Shown here: in pieces, positions 7,175-14,786 of the stretch
How the letters are laid out: the number at the start of each line of letters is the position of its first letter
Numbering within the stretch: position 1 is the stretch's first letter
From: CAZJJZ01 sp964546505
GTDB lineage: Bacteria > Patescibacteriota > Gracilibacteria > UBA1369
Length of the DNA: 32,320 nt
Reading direction: 5' to 3'
Assembly: GCA_964546505.1 (NCBI GenBank)
Contig: CAZJJZ010000015.1
Coordinates: 1-32,320 of the forward strand
Position numbers and translations under genes: made by a program
Notes under the pieces: model-generated
Seen by the model: the letters and a program-made list of their open reading frames with translations, nothing else
Database searches by the model: none
Told to the model about the DNA's origin: nothing

Positions 7175-8182
7175 ATGTTTAAAAAAGCTTCAGTGGTCTT
7201 CGCGACTTTTTTGTTGCTCGGGGTGCAGGCGGTGTTTGCAGCTACGGTGACTAATTTCAAAGATGTGCCGGTCAGTCATCCCAATTATACCGCAATCATG
7301 GATTTAAAAGAGCGGGGTTTGGTTTCCGGTTATCCTGACGGTACTTTTAAACCAGATCAAACAGTCAATAGAGTGGAGGCTTTGAAAATAATTTTGGGGT
7401 CGGCCAGTCTAAATGCCAATATGGCTGAAATGGTTGATTTGAGCAAACTGAAGGATATTGATACTACGCAATGGTATGCTAAATACTTGAGTAAAGCTTA
7501 TCAGATGGGTATTGTGCAGGGTTATCCAGATGGAACTTTCAGACCAACACAAACCGTTAACTTAGTGGAAAATCTCAAAATGTTGATATTGGCCTGGAAT
7601 GTGGATATCAGCAAAATTACTGTCAAAGGTAATCCTTATGCGGATGCTGATCAATCTCAGTGGTATGCAAAATATGTTCAATACGCCAAAAATGCGAATT
7701 TACTCACTCCAGATCAAGCGAATAATATTTTCCCTGCACAAGGTATGACCAGAGCAAAGTTGGCTGAAGTAGCTTATCGTTTGATTTACATCAAAGAAAA
7801 TAATTTGAGTAAATTTGGTGAAGCGCCAAAGGATATTGATGAGGCTGTTGTAGATCCCGATGCCAATACCACCAATACTGATTTGCAGGCTGATACTCCG
7901 GAGCAGATTTTGTTGAAGGTGCAAATTAAAGGCTCAGCATTTACTCCTGCTACCATGACTGTTGGTCAGGGAAGTAAAGTTGCTTGGATTAATAATGACT
8001 CTATGACTCATAGCGTGGTTTCCAGCAGCGGTTCTGAACTATCTTCAGGAGATTTGAAACCTGGGCAGACTTTCAGTCATGTGTTTGATAAGTTGGGAAC
8101 ATTCGAGTACTACTGTGCTCAACACCCAAATATGAAAGGAACAATTATTGTCAAACCGGCTATTGAAGTGCCGACGATTTAA
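7175..8182 (+). CDS. Secreted SLH-domain protein with C-terminal blue-copper (cupredoxin) domain
   Basis: This is a 335-residue protein. A signal peptide (residues 1-22, ending VFA) is followed by three SLH repeats: about 26-75 (ERGLVSGYPDGTFKP), 85-140 (QMGIVQGYPDGTFRP) and 150-205 (a more diverged third copy). SLH domains bind wall polymers and hold proteins at the cell surface. After a linker, residues 245-330 form a plastocyanin-like domain with every type-1 copper ligand in place: H279, C314, H317 and M320 (CAQHPNM). A surface protein that binds copper and can carry electrons is therefore expected. It sits directly before the CsoR/CopA copper operon but is separated by a terminator and a promoter. 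It is thus a neighbour with a matching theme rather than part of the same transcript. No Shine-Dalgarno precedes the start. Confidence 0.9.
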   Translation: MFKKASVVFATFLLLGVQAVFAATVTNFKDVPVSHPNYTAIMDLKERGLVSGYPDGTFKPDQTVNRVEALKIILGSASLNANMAEMVDLSKLKDIDTTQWYAKYLSKAYQMGIVQGYPDGTFRPTQTVNLVENLKMLILAWNVDISKITVKGNPYADADQSQWYAKYVQYAKNANLLTPDQANNIFPAQGMTRAKLAEVAYRLIYIKENNLSKFGEAPKDIDEAVVDPDANTTNTDLQADTPEQILLKVQIKGSAFTPATMTVGQGSKVAWINNDSMTHSVVSSSGSELSSGDLKPGQTFSHVFDKLGTFEYYCAQHPNMKGTIIVKPAIEVPTI

Positions 8183-8201
8183 GACGTAATGATGATTTGC
8201 C

Positions 8202-8232
8202 AAACCCCGGTGTTTTATCATCGGGGTTTTTT
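8202..8232 (+). terminator. Intrinsic terminator after the SLH-cupredoxin gene
   Basis: AAACCCCG (8202-8209), a 12-nt loop, CGGGGTTT (8222-8229), then T to 8232. This is a strong rho-independent terminator. Confidence 0.9.
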
Positions 8233-8285
8233 GATTTGCTTGCGCAGCATATCGATGTGCTTGATTTTTTGGGCCTTTGTGAATA

Positions 8286-8294
8286 TGCTATACC
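8286..8294 (+). promoter_or_regulatory. Extended -10 of the copper operon promoter
   Basis: TGC-TATACC at 8286-8294, with only a poor -35 17 bp upstream (TTTTTG, 8266-8271). It lies 2 bp before the CsoR box, so the repressor would cover the start of transcription. The leader would be about 31 nt. Confidence 0.55.
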
Positions 8295-8296
8295 TA

Positions 8297-8313
8297 TACC
8301 CCAGGTAGGGGTA
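8297..8313. promoter_or_regulatory. CsoR-type operator
   Basis: TACCCC-AGGTA-GGGGTA is a perfect 6-5-6 inverted repeat. Its form, TACCCC...GGGGTA, is that of known CsoR/RcnR-family boxes. It lies just downstream of the -10 and just upstream of csoR, as expected for autoregulation. Confidence 0.85.
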
Positions 8314-8331
8314 ATCTATAAACAGCTCTTT

Positions 8332-8604
8332 ATGTCACATAATCACCAGAAGACCTTAGTAAACTTCAAAAAAGCTCGTACACATATAGAGAAAATCATC
8401 AAAATGATTGAAGATGGAGAATATTGTATTGATGTTATGCAGCAGAATTTGGCTGTCCTTGGGTTGCTTAAGTCAGCTCATCAGATGTTGATGGAAGGTC
8501 ATTTAAATAGTTGTTTTAAGAATGCCATGAATTCCAATAAGCCAGATCGTCATCAAAAGATGATTAAGGAAATTTTGCAGGTGACAAAATTGGCTAATAA
8601 ATAA
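8332..8604 (+). CDS. csoR: Copper-sensing transcriptional repressor, CsoR/DUF156 family
   Basis: This is a 90-residue all-helical repressor. The family binds its operator as an oligomer when copper is scarce and lets go when Cu(I) binds. The Cu(I) ligands are all present: C32 (EYCIDV), H57 and C61 (GHLNSC), the C-H-C set that separates CsoR from the nickel and formaldehyde sensors. The start at ATG 8332 gives the normal family length; the frame open upstream to 8197 would run through the operator and the terminator and is not real. It is the first gene of an operon with the fusion protein (18 bp later) and copA. The N-terminal MSHNHQ adds two histidines. Regulation by its own box at 8297-8313 follows from position. 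Confidence 0.92.
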   Translation: MSHNHQKTLVNFKKARTHIEKIIKMIEDGEYCIDVMQQNLAVLGLLKSAHQMLMEGHLNSCFKNAMNSNKPDRHQKMIKEILQVTKLANK

Positions 8605-8622
8605 ATATTTTAATTTACCCGA

Positions 8623-10047
8623 ATGATCAAGACTGTTTTGCCAATCAAAGGAATGCATTGTAAGGCGTGCGAAATTTTAATCACTGAAAAATTGGCTGAG
8701 ATCAAGAACATCAGCAAGGTTAAGATCAGTTGTAAGCACAATAGCGCAGAAATATACTCGCGTGATCCCTTGAACTTGGATCAGGTGAAGGCGGCGGTGG
8801 AGCAAGCTGGATATCACCTTGGAGTGGAGTCCACAAAACCCTGGTTCAGTAGAAATTGGACTGATTACATGGACTTGGCCTTGGCGCTGTTAATTGTTTC
8901 CGTATTATATGTAATCGCCTCTGGTTTGGGTTTATTCAATTTTAATGTGGCTAGTGGTAATCCGGGTAGTTTGCTAGTGGTATTATTGATTGGTCTAACA
9001 GCTGGAGTTTCTACTTGTATGGCATTGATTGGCGGTTTGGTATTGAGTATTTCAGCAAATTACAATGAAAAAAATCCAGAGCATACTGTTGCCCAAAAAT
9101 TTCAGCCGCAGCTATTTTTCAATTTGGGCAGAGTGATCGGTTACTTCGTTTTGGGAGGATTGATTGGTTTGATGGGTATGGCATTTCAATTATCAACACC
9201 TGTTCTGGGTTTTGTGACTATTTTGGTGGGGCTAGTGATGCTGTTTTTGGGTCTGAGAATATTGAATATTTTTCCGAAATTATCAGCTTGGAGTTTTACT
9301 CTGCCAGCGAGTTTGAGTAAGTTATTCGGTATTAATAAATCAACACGGCAGGTTTACAGTCATTGGCGGTCGGCGGTTTTGGGGGCTTTGACTTTCTTTT
9401 TACCCTGCGGTTTTACCCAGGCGGTACAATTATACGCAATCTCTACCGGTAATTTTATGGGTGGTGCGTTGATAATGAGTGTCTTTGCTCTGGGGACAAC
9501 ACCGGGGCTCTTGGGCATTGGAGGTTTATCTGCTTTTATCAAAGGTTCAGCTGCGAATTTCTTCTTTAAGGTGACTGGCTTAATCGTGATTTTCCTGGCT
9601 CTCTTCAATATCGGTAATGGTTATAACTTAACCGGCTGGACATTAGATTTGGGCAATGCTGATGTACAAAATGGTGCTGGCGCAAAAACAGTTGAACTGG
9701 AGAATGGTGTGCAGGTGGCGAGAATGAAACAAACTTTTAATGGTTACTCACCAACTCAGTTTGTGGTTAAAAAAGATATTCCGGTAAAATGGGTGATTGA
9801 TTCGGAAGAGTTAAACTCTTGTGCGGCTAGTATTGCTGTTCCGGCTTTAGGTATTAGTAAACCCTTAAAGTTAGGAGAGAATGTGATTGAATTTGTGCCG
9901 GAAAAAGTGGGTAAAATTAAATTTACCTGCATGATGGGAATGTTTCCCGGTGAATTTATTGTGGTAGATGAAGTTCAGTCTGATACGAGTGTTACTGCAG
10001 ATGCTGCCATGGTTTTTAACACTTTGAATCAAACAGAGACTCAATAA
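8623..10047 (+). CDS. HMA + DsbD-like membrane domain + cupredoxin fusion protein
   Basis: This is a 474-residue protein with three parts. Residues 1-68 are a heavy-metal-associated domain with GMHCKAC (C13, C16) that binds Cu(I) in the cytosol. Residues 85-345 form about seven to eight membrane helices of the DsbD_2/SafE kind. One Cys lies in the first core helix (C132, GVSTCMALIGG) and one in FFLPCGFTQ (C264), matching the redox Cys positions of DsbD and CcdA. Residues 370-460 resemble a cupredoxin, with C400 (NSCAAS) and C436 in TCMMGMF. The order fits copper or electrons passing from cytosol to outside, but the direction and reaction are inference. Such HMA/SafE/cupredoxin fusions are, to my knowledge, annotated only as sulfite exporter TauE/SafE-like proteins. 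The gene is 18 bp after csoR and 19 bp before copA. Confidence 0.85.
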   Translation: MIKTVLPIKGMHCKACEILITEKLAEIKNISKVKISCKHNSAEIYSRDPLNLDQVKAAVEQAGYHLGVESTKPWFSRNWTDYMDLALALLIVSVLYVIASGLGLFNFNVASGNPGSLLVVLLIGLTAGVSTCMALIGGLVLSISANYNEKNPEHTVAQKFQPQLFFNLGRVIGYFVLGGLIGLMGMAFQLSTPVLGFVTILVGLVMLFLGLRILNIFPKLSAWSFTLPASLSKLFGINKSTRQVYSHWRSAVLGALTFFLPCGFTQAVQLYAISTGNFMGGALIMSVFALGTTPGLLGIGGLSAFIKGSAANFFFKVTGLIVIFLALFNIGNGYNLTGWTLDLGNADVQNGAGAKTVELENGVQVARMKQTFNGYSPTQFVVKKDIPVKWVIDSEELNSCAASIAVPALGISKPLKLGENVIEFVPEKVGKIKFTCMMGMFPGEFIVVDEVQSDTSVTADAAMVFNTLNQTETQ

Positions 10048-10066
10048 TACCTATCATCAAATTTTT

Positions 10067-12397
10067 ATGACTCGCATAAAATTGAATCTTAGCGGAATGC
10101 ACTGTGCTTCTTGTGCTATTTTGATTGAAAAGGCTTTGCAGAAAGTCGCGGGCGTCAAACAGGTTAATGTCAATTTTGCCTCTGAAAAGGCTATTATTCA
10201 GGGACAGCCAGAGCTGGTGGTACAGGAATTGTTATCTGCGGTCAAAAAAGCTGGCTATCATGCCGATGTGGATCATGAGCAAGATGTAGGGGTTGATGCC
10301 AAGCGGCAAGAACAGGAGATCCAAAAGTATTGGTATAAATTTCTATTTGCAATGCTTTGGAGCCTGCCGATGCTCTATTTTATGCTCTTGGATTATTGGA
10401 CTTGGTTACCTGGTGGTAATTTTTTGTTACCTTGGGTTGGTCTAGTATCTTTGATACTTACTATTCCAGTCCAGTTTTATGCTGGTGCAGGATTTTATCG
10501 TGGAGCTTGGTCGAGTTGGAGAATGCGGACTTTTAATATGGATAGTTTGATTGCAATTGGCACTAGTACAGCTTTCTTTTATAGCTGTTTTAATTTTGCC
10601 AATGCGGTTTTAACGTCTGGTTCCTGGTTGGGTCAAGCTGGTCGAAAAATTCCTGAGCTATATTTTGAAACGGCAGCCTTTTTAATTACTTTTGTCTTGT
10701 TGGGCAAATGGCTTGAATCCAAAGCAAAGGTACGAGCTTCTGATGCTATTAAAAAGTTAATGGGATTGAGGGCGAAAACCGCCAGGGTGATTAGAAATGG
10801 AAAGATGAGTGATATAGCTTTGGAAGAAGTGAGGCCGGGTGATGTGGTAGTGGTGAGACCGGGTGAAAAAGTACCTGTGGATGGGAAAATTGAAAAAGGT
10901 TTTTCTGCGATTGATGAATCCATGGTGACAGGAGAAAGTTTGCCGGTAGATAAAAAAGAAGGAGATCTGGTGATTGGTTCAACTATTAATAAAAATGGTA
11001 CTTTTGAAATGAGAGCTACGAAAGTGGGAGCAGAAAGTACTTTGGCGCAAATAATCAAGTTGATAGAAGAAGCGCAGGGCTCCAAAGCGCCTATTCAGGC
11101 TTTCGCAGACCGGGTAGCGGCTTGGTTTGTGCCTGCGGTAATTGGCTTGGCTTTGATGACCTTGTTGTATTGGTTGGTGTTTGGTCAGGAAGGCTGGACC
11201 TTTGCTTTGATGGCTTTTACTTCGGTAATAGTGATTGCTTGTCCGTGTGCTTTAGGTTTGGCTACGCCAACAGCAATTTTGGTTGGTACAGGCAAGGGGG
11301 CGGAAAATGGAATTTTGATTAAAGGAGGTGAACCATTGGAAGCTGCCCAAAAAATTCAGGCCATTATTTTTGATAAAACTGGTACCCTCACCAAAGGGAG
11401 GCCGGAAGTCACTGAAGTTCAAGGTTTCGCCAGTTGGAAAGCATCGCAAATTCTACAGATTGCTGCTTCTCTGGAAAAACATTCAGAACATTCTTTGGCC
11501 GAAGCCGTCTATCAACACGCCAAACAACAACAGCTGGAGTTGCTGGATATCACTGATTTCGAGGCTTTGCCGGGTATGGGAGTGAAAGCGAAAATTGCTG
11601 AACAAGAATACTTTCTGGGTAATCGCAAATTGATTGATTTGCAGCAATCTGCCGATCAACACTCTTTGATCGCAAATTTGGAAGAGCAAGGAAAAACAGT
11701 TGTACTGTTAGCTGATGGCAGAGAGATTATGGGCCTAATCGCTGTAGCAGATGTAGTTAAAGAAACATCAAGAGATGCCGTGCGACGTTTGCAAACAATG
11801 GGACTGGAGGTGTTTATGATCACAGGAGACAATACCAGAACGGCAGCCTCAATTGCTAAACAAGTAGGTATCAGCAAGGTATTAGCAGAAGTTTTACCTG
11901 AACAAAAAGCGGCAGAAGTGCAAAAATTGCAAGCCTCTGGCAAGGTGGTTGCGATGGTGGGTGACGGCATCAATGATGCACCGGCTTTAGCGCAAGCTGA
12001 TCTGGGAATTGCCATGGGAAGTGGTACTGATGTTGCGATGGAGGCCGGTGGCATTGTCTTGATTAAAAATGACCTAAAAGATGTTGTATCAGCGTTGGAA
12101 TTGGCTAAAGCAACTGTTAGTAAAATTTATGAGAATCTTTTTTTCGCTTTATTTTACAATGTAGTGGGTATACCGATTGCGGCCAGGTTGTTGACTGGGT
12201 TTGGACTGGTGCTGAAACCGGAATTGGCAGGCTTGGCCATGGCTTTGAGTTCGGTGTCAGTTGTTTTGAACTCCCTGACTTTAAAGCGTTTTCAGCTTGG
12301 TAAAAAAAATGTTCTGATCAAGATTATTCCCTGGTTGATGATACTGTTATTCGGTTTTTTGTTTTGGGAGTTTACGCGCTTAAGTGCCAGCATGTAA
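10067..12397 (+). CDS. copA: Cu(I)-exporting P1B-1-type ATPase
   Basis: This is a 776-residue protein with one N-terminal HMA domain (GMHCASC, C13 and C16) and eight membrane helices. It has the actuator loop TGES (288-291), the ion-site CPC (392-394), the phosphorylated Asp in DKTGT (D436) and the hinge GDGINDAP (632-639). The two other Cu(I) signatures are also there: YN in helix 7 (697-698) and MxxSS in helix 8 (M725, S728, S729). These fix the substrate as Cu(I). The nucleotide-site HP motif reads EHSLA instead of EHPLA. The key His (H475) is kept and the Pro is lost, which is unusual but probably tolerated. It pumps Cu(I) out of the cytosol. It is the last gene of the csoR operon, and no clear terminator follows. 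Confidence 0.96.
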   Translation: MTRIKLNLSGMHCASCAILIEKALQKVAGVKQVNVNFASEKAIIQGQPELVVQELLSAVKKAGYHADVDHEQDVGVDAKRQEQEIQKYWYKFLFAMLWSLPMLYFMLLDYWTWLPGGNFLLPWVGLVSLILTIPVQFYAGAGFYRGAWSSWRMRTFNMDSLIAIGTSTAFFYSCFNFANAVLTSGSWLGQAGRKIPELYFETAAFLITFVLLGKWLESKAKVRASDAIKKLMGLRAKTARVIRNGKMSDIALEEVRPGDVVVVRPGEKVPVDGKIEKGFSAIDESMVTGESLPVDKKEGDLVIGSTINKNGTFEMRATKVGAESTLAQIIKLIEEAQGSKAPIQAFADRVAAWFVPAVIGLALMTLLYWLVFGQEGWTFALMAFTSVIVIACPCALGLATPTAILVGTGKGAENGILIKGGEPLEAAQKIQAIIFDKTGTLTKGRPEVTEVQGFASWKASQILQIAASLEKHSEHSLAEAVYQHAKQQQLELLDITDFEALPGMGVKAKIAEQEYFLGNRKLIDLQQSADQHSLIANLEEQGKTVVLLADGREIMGLIAVADVVKETSRDAVRRLQTMGLEVFMITGDNTRTAASIAKQVGISKVLAEVLPEQKAAEVQKLQASGKVVAMVGDGINDAPALAQADLGIAMGSGTDVAMEAGGIVLIKNDLKDVVSALELAKATVSKIYENLFFALFYNVVGIPIAARLLTGFGLVLKPELAGLAMALSSVSVVLNSLTLKRFQLGKKNVLIKIIPWLMILLFGFLFWEFTRLSASM

Positions 12398-12499
12398 GGT
12401 GGTGAAAATTAACGGTGATTGGCTTATTTGATCTATTTCGCCTATTCACTTGGCATTATTTGATTTTAATTAAGCAAAAATTAAGCATTTTTTAATCCA

Positions 12500-12550
12500 G
12501 GTTGGTTAAATTGGGCATAGTTTCAGCTGAAACAATATCCTTAACCTACC
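12500..12550. promoter_or_regulatory. Nested inverted repeats before the cohesin/dockerin gene
   Basis: GGTTGGTTAA (12500-12509) and TTAACCTACC (12541-12550) pair at 9 of 10 positions. Between them is a perfect 14-bp palindrome, GTTTCAGCTGAAAC (12520-12533). A weak promoter TTGGGC (12511-12516), 16 bp, CATAT-like CAATAT (12533-12538) would place the palindrome in its spacer, like an operator. The gene starts at 12558. Confidence 0.5.
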
Positions 12551-12557
12551 TTATTTT

Positions 12558-14063
12558 ATGAAGCGAAAATTTAGTTATAGATTGTTGCCGGCCTTAGTGC
12601 TGGGGGTGTTTTTGGTTAACCAAGTAGTTGTTGTAGAGTCGGTACAGGCTGCCGCAGTTGGTTCAGTCGTGATCAATGAAGTAGCTTGGGCTGGTACTTC
12701 GGATAATTCCAATGATGAATGGGTAGAACTGTATAATGCGGGTTCATTAGCGGTTAATTTGGAAGGCTGGAAATTGAAGGATGATGGCGTGGTGGTCTAT
12801 ACCTTTGGACCGATTACCATACCACCAAAAGGCTATTTGCTGTTGGAAGATCAAGAAAACGCGGTGGCCAATGTCAATGCTGATATTATTTATAATCTTT
12901 CTTTGGCAAATACCGGTGATAGTTTGGAATTAGTGGATAACACTGGTACAAGGGTGGATATTGTGAATGCCAGTGGCGGAACATGGTATGCAGGTTCGAC
13001 CAGCGAGGCGGCAACCATGGAAAAAAAAGATCCTTTGGCCGGTGATGTAGCTGGTAATTTTGCTAATTCCACTGGAGGCAGCGGTGCTTTGGGGGCTAAT
13101 GGCAGTGCTATTAAAGGCACTCCCAAAACCTTGAACTCGGTGTCTGCAGTACCGGCTGGTCCAAAGATTATGCTCAGTGAATTAAGTAGCGGTAATTATC
13201 AGGCTGGTCAGGAGATTACACTGGAAATTAAAGCAGAATCTTTGTCGGAAGTGTTTTCTTATGGGATTAGCTTGGATTATGACGCTGCGGTCTTGGAATT
13301 GGTCAGTGCTGCCAAGGGTTCTTTTCTAAGTCAGGACGGTCAAGTGGAAACCAGCTTTCAAAGTGGTTTGGAAAATGGTGAAGCGGGAAAATTGATGTTA
13401 GCTGAAGCGAGAACTGTGGCTAATAAATCAGCAGTTTCCGGTGGTGGGATTTTAGCTGTTGTAAAATTCAAGATATTGAATCCGCTTGATACAAACATTA
13501 TTTTTGCCGGTAACAGCTTTGTTTCGGGTTTGAGTGGTGATTTGGCTGCTTATTGGGCACCTACGCTGGTGCCTTTGGCGCCGCAGCAGGCGGCGCCCTT
13601 GAACTTTAGCGGTCTGTCCGCCAGCGAAGGGGCTGCACGTTATCAGATTCAATTAAACTGGCAGGGTGACGCAGATCAATATATTGTAGAACGAAAAAAA
13701 ACCGACGGAGAATTTGCCATGATTGCAACGGTTAATGAAACTGGTTTTTTGGATCAAGACTCGGTGGCGGGTGCCGGAAAAATTATTCCCAAGCTGAATT
13801 ATTATTATCGTGTCAAAGCGGTGAAAGCGGGCCAGGAAAGTGATTATTTGGTGATAGAAGCAGCTGATGGGCGTGGACTAAAAGGTGACAATAACCGGTC
13901 CGACATGGTAGATGGAAGAGATCTGGAAAACTTGGCAAAACATTTCGCAGAACAGCAAGGTGATGCTGGTTTTGAACCTCTCATTGATAGCAATTTTGAT
14001 GGTCGAGTGGATGGTAGCGATTTAATTGATTTGGGTGCCAACTTTGCCAAAAAGTATCAGTAA
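12558..14063 (+). CDS. Secreted lamin-tail / cohesin-like / Fn3-like / dockerin-like surface protein
   Basis: This is a 501-residue protein. A signal peptide (about 1-32, ending VQA) is followed by four parts. About 34-185 is a lamin-tail domain (VINEVAWAG, DEWVELYNAG, LEGWKLKDD, GDSLELVDNTG). About 210-340 is a cohesin-like sandwich (ITLEIKAESLS, YGISLDYDAAVLELV, GGGILAVVKFKI). About 365-435 is a fibronectin-III-like domain (YQIQLNWQG, YYYRVKAV). The C-terminus has two dockerin-type calcium loops, GDNNRSDMVDGRD and DSNFDGRVDGSD. Dockerins bind cohesins in calcium-dependent pairs, so self-association or binding to another cohesin protein is possible. It may be a surface adhesin or scaffold; no enzyme domain is present. 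No Shine-Dalgarno is seen. It is followed by a strong hairpin and a second gene with a similar cohesin-like domain. Confidence 0.85.
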   Translation: MKRKFSYRLLPALVLGVFLVNQVVVVESVQAAAVGSVVINEVAWAGTSDNSNDEWVELYNAGSLAVNLEGWKLKDDGVVVYTFGPITIPPKGYLLLEDQENAVANVNADIIYNLSLANTGDSLELVDNTGTRVDIVNASGGTWYAGSTSEAATMEKKDPLAGDVAGNFANSTGGSGALGANGSAIKGTPKTLNSVSAVPAGPKIMLSELSSGNYQAGQEITLEIKAESLSEVFSYGISLDYDAAVLELVSAAKGSFLSQDGQVETSFQSGLENGEAGKLMLAEARTVANKSAVSGGGILAVVKFKILNPLDTNIIFAGNSFVSGLSGDLAAYWAPTLVPLAPQQAAPLNFSGLSASEGAARYQIQLNWQGDADQYIVERKKTDGEFAMIATVNETGFLDQDSVAGAGKIIPKLNYYYRVKAVKAGQESDYLVIEAADGRGLKGDNNRSDMVDGRDLENLAKHFAEQQGDAGFEPLIDSNFDGRVDGSDLIDLGANFAKKYQ

Positions 14064-14069
14064 TTCTTG

Positions 14070-14106
14070 ATGGGCGGCGGTCAGTTTGGTCGCCGTCCAT
14101 TATTTT
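14070..14106 (+). terminator. Intrinsic terminator or attenuating hairpin
   Basis: ATGGGCGGCG (14070-14079) pairs with CGCCGTCCAT (14091-14100) through nine Watson-Crick pairs and one G-U, with an 11-nt loop, then TATTTTT. No promoter for the next gene is visible behind it, so partial read-through is likely. Confidence 0.8.
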
Positions 14107-14120
14107 TAACCTTTATTCTT

Positions 14121-14786
14121 ATGACTGAATTAATTTTAGAGAAAAACACATTGGGTAATGATGTTTATCGCTTGGATTTGAAGGCCAAATCTTTAAGTAA
14201 AAATTTTCTGGGTCTGGCTTTCGATCTCCATTTCACTGGAAAAGGCCAATATCAAAAGTTTGAATTTGGTGAAGCCTTTGCCAATTTGCCACCGGATCAG
14301 CAGCCTGTATATTTGATTAAAAGTCAGCAGCAGAGTTTGATTTTTGGCCTTACCAAAAATAGTGATCAGGTGGCAAAAACAACTTCCACAAAAGGAGATT
14401 TGGGATCATTTTATTTTCAAGGTGATCCAGGCGAAATGGATTTTAGTAATCAGGTACTTAGCAATTACTCCAAGAGTGAAAGAAAAGATGTACCGGATGC
14501 TGTTTGGAAAGTAATAACCCTGCCGCAAAAAGCTTCTAATACAACTGCCAAATCCAAGGCCAAAACCGTAGCTAAATCAGCTAGTAAAAGCAGTAACAAG
14601 GAAACTTTAGGTACTGCTTCTTGGTTGGGTGGAAACGGTTCTCAGGCAGATGAGACCTGGCAGAAATGGCAGGATAATTTGTGGGGTTGGGAAGGGGGGA
14701 TTGCTTTGGGAGTGATCATACTGGTAACTGTGGCCGTGGTGGTGGTGAAAAAATTTTTCCCTGATTGGGCCAAGAAATTCACTTAA
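14121..14786 (+). CDS. Cohesin-like domain protein with C-terminal membrane anchor
   Basis: This is a 221-residue protein. Residues 1-130 resemble the cohesin-like domain of the gene before it. LDLKAKSLSKNFLGLAFDL aligns by eye with LEIKAESLSEVFSYGISLDY, and the later segment LIFGLTKNS...GDLGSFYF aligns with LMLAEARTV...GILAVVKF. Then comes a Lys/Ser/Thr-rich linker (about 140-180), a membrane segment near 195-213 (ALGVIILVTVAVVVV) and a short basic tail. No N-terminal signal peptide is seen. The topology is therefore uncertain: a tail-anchored protein would face the cytosol, whereas a cohesin partner should face outside. The start is ATG 14121; the open frame up to 14067 lies in the terminator. 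It probably shares a transcript with the dockerin gene. The domain assignment is tentative. Confidence 0.65.
   Translation: MTELILEKNTLGNDVYRLDLKAKSLSKNFLGLAFDLHFTGKGQYQKFEFGEAFANLPPDQQPVYLIKSQQQSLIFGLTKNSDQVAKTTSTKGDLGSFYFQGDPGEMDFSNQVLSNYSKSERKDVPDAVWKVITLPQKASNTTAKSKAKTVAKSASKSSNKETLGTASWLGGNGSQADETWQKWQDNLWGWEGGIALGVIILVTVAVVVVKKFFPDWAKKFT

Noticed and set aside
8197..8331. Upstream extension of csoR by 45 residues
   Set aside because: It would run through the terminator, promoter and CsoR box, and it has no family similarity; ATG 8332 gives the normal length.
11122..11689. Overlapping open frames inside copA on both strands
   Set aside because: The copA frame has all family motifs; the others have no similarity, promoter or sensible composition.
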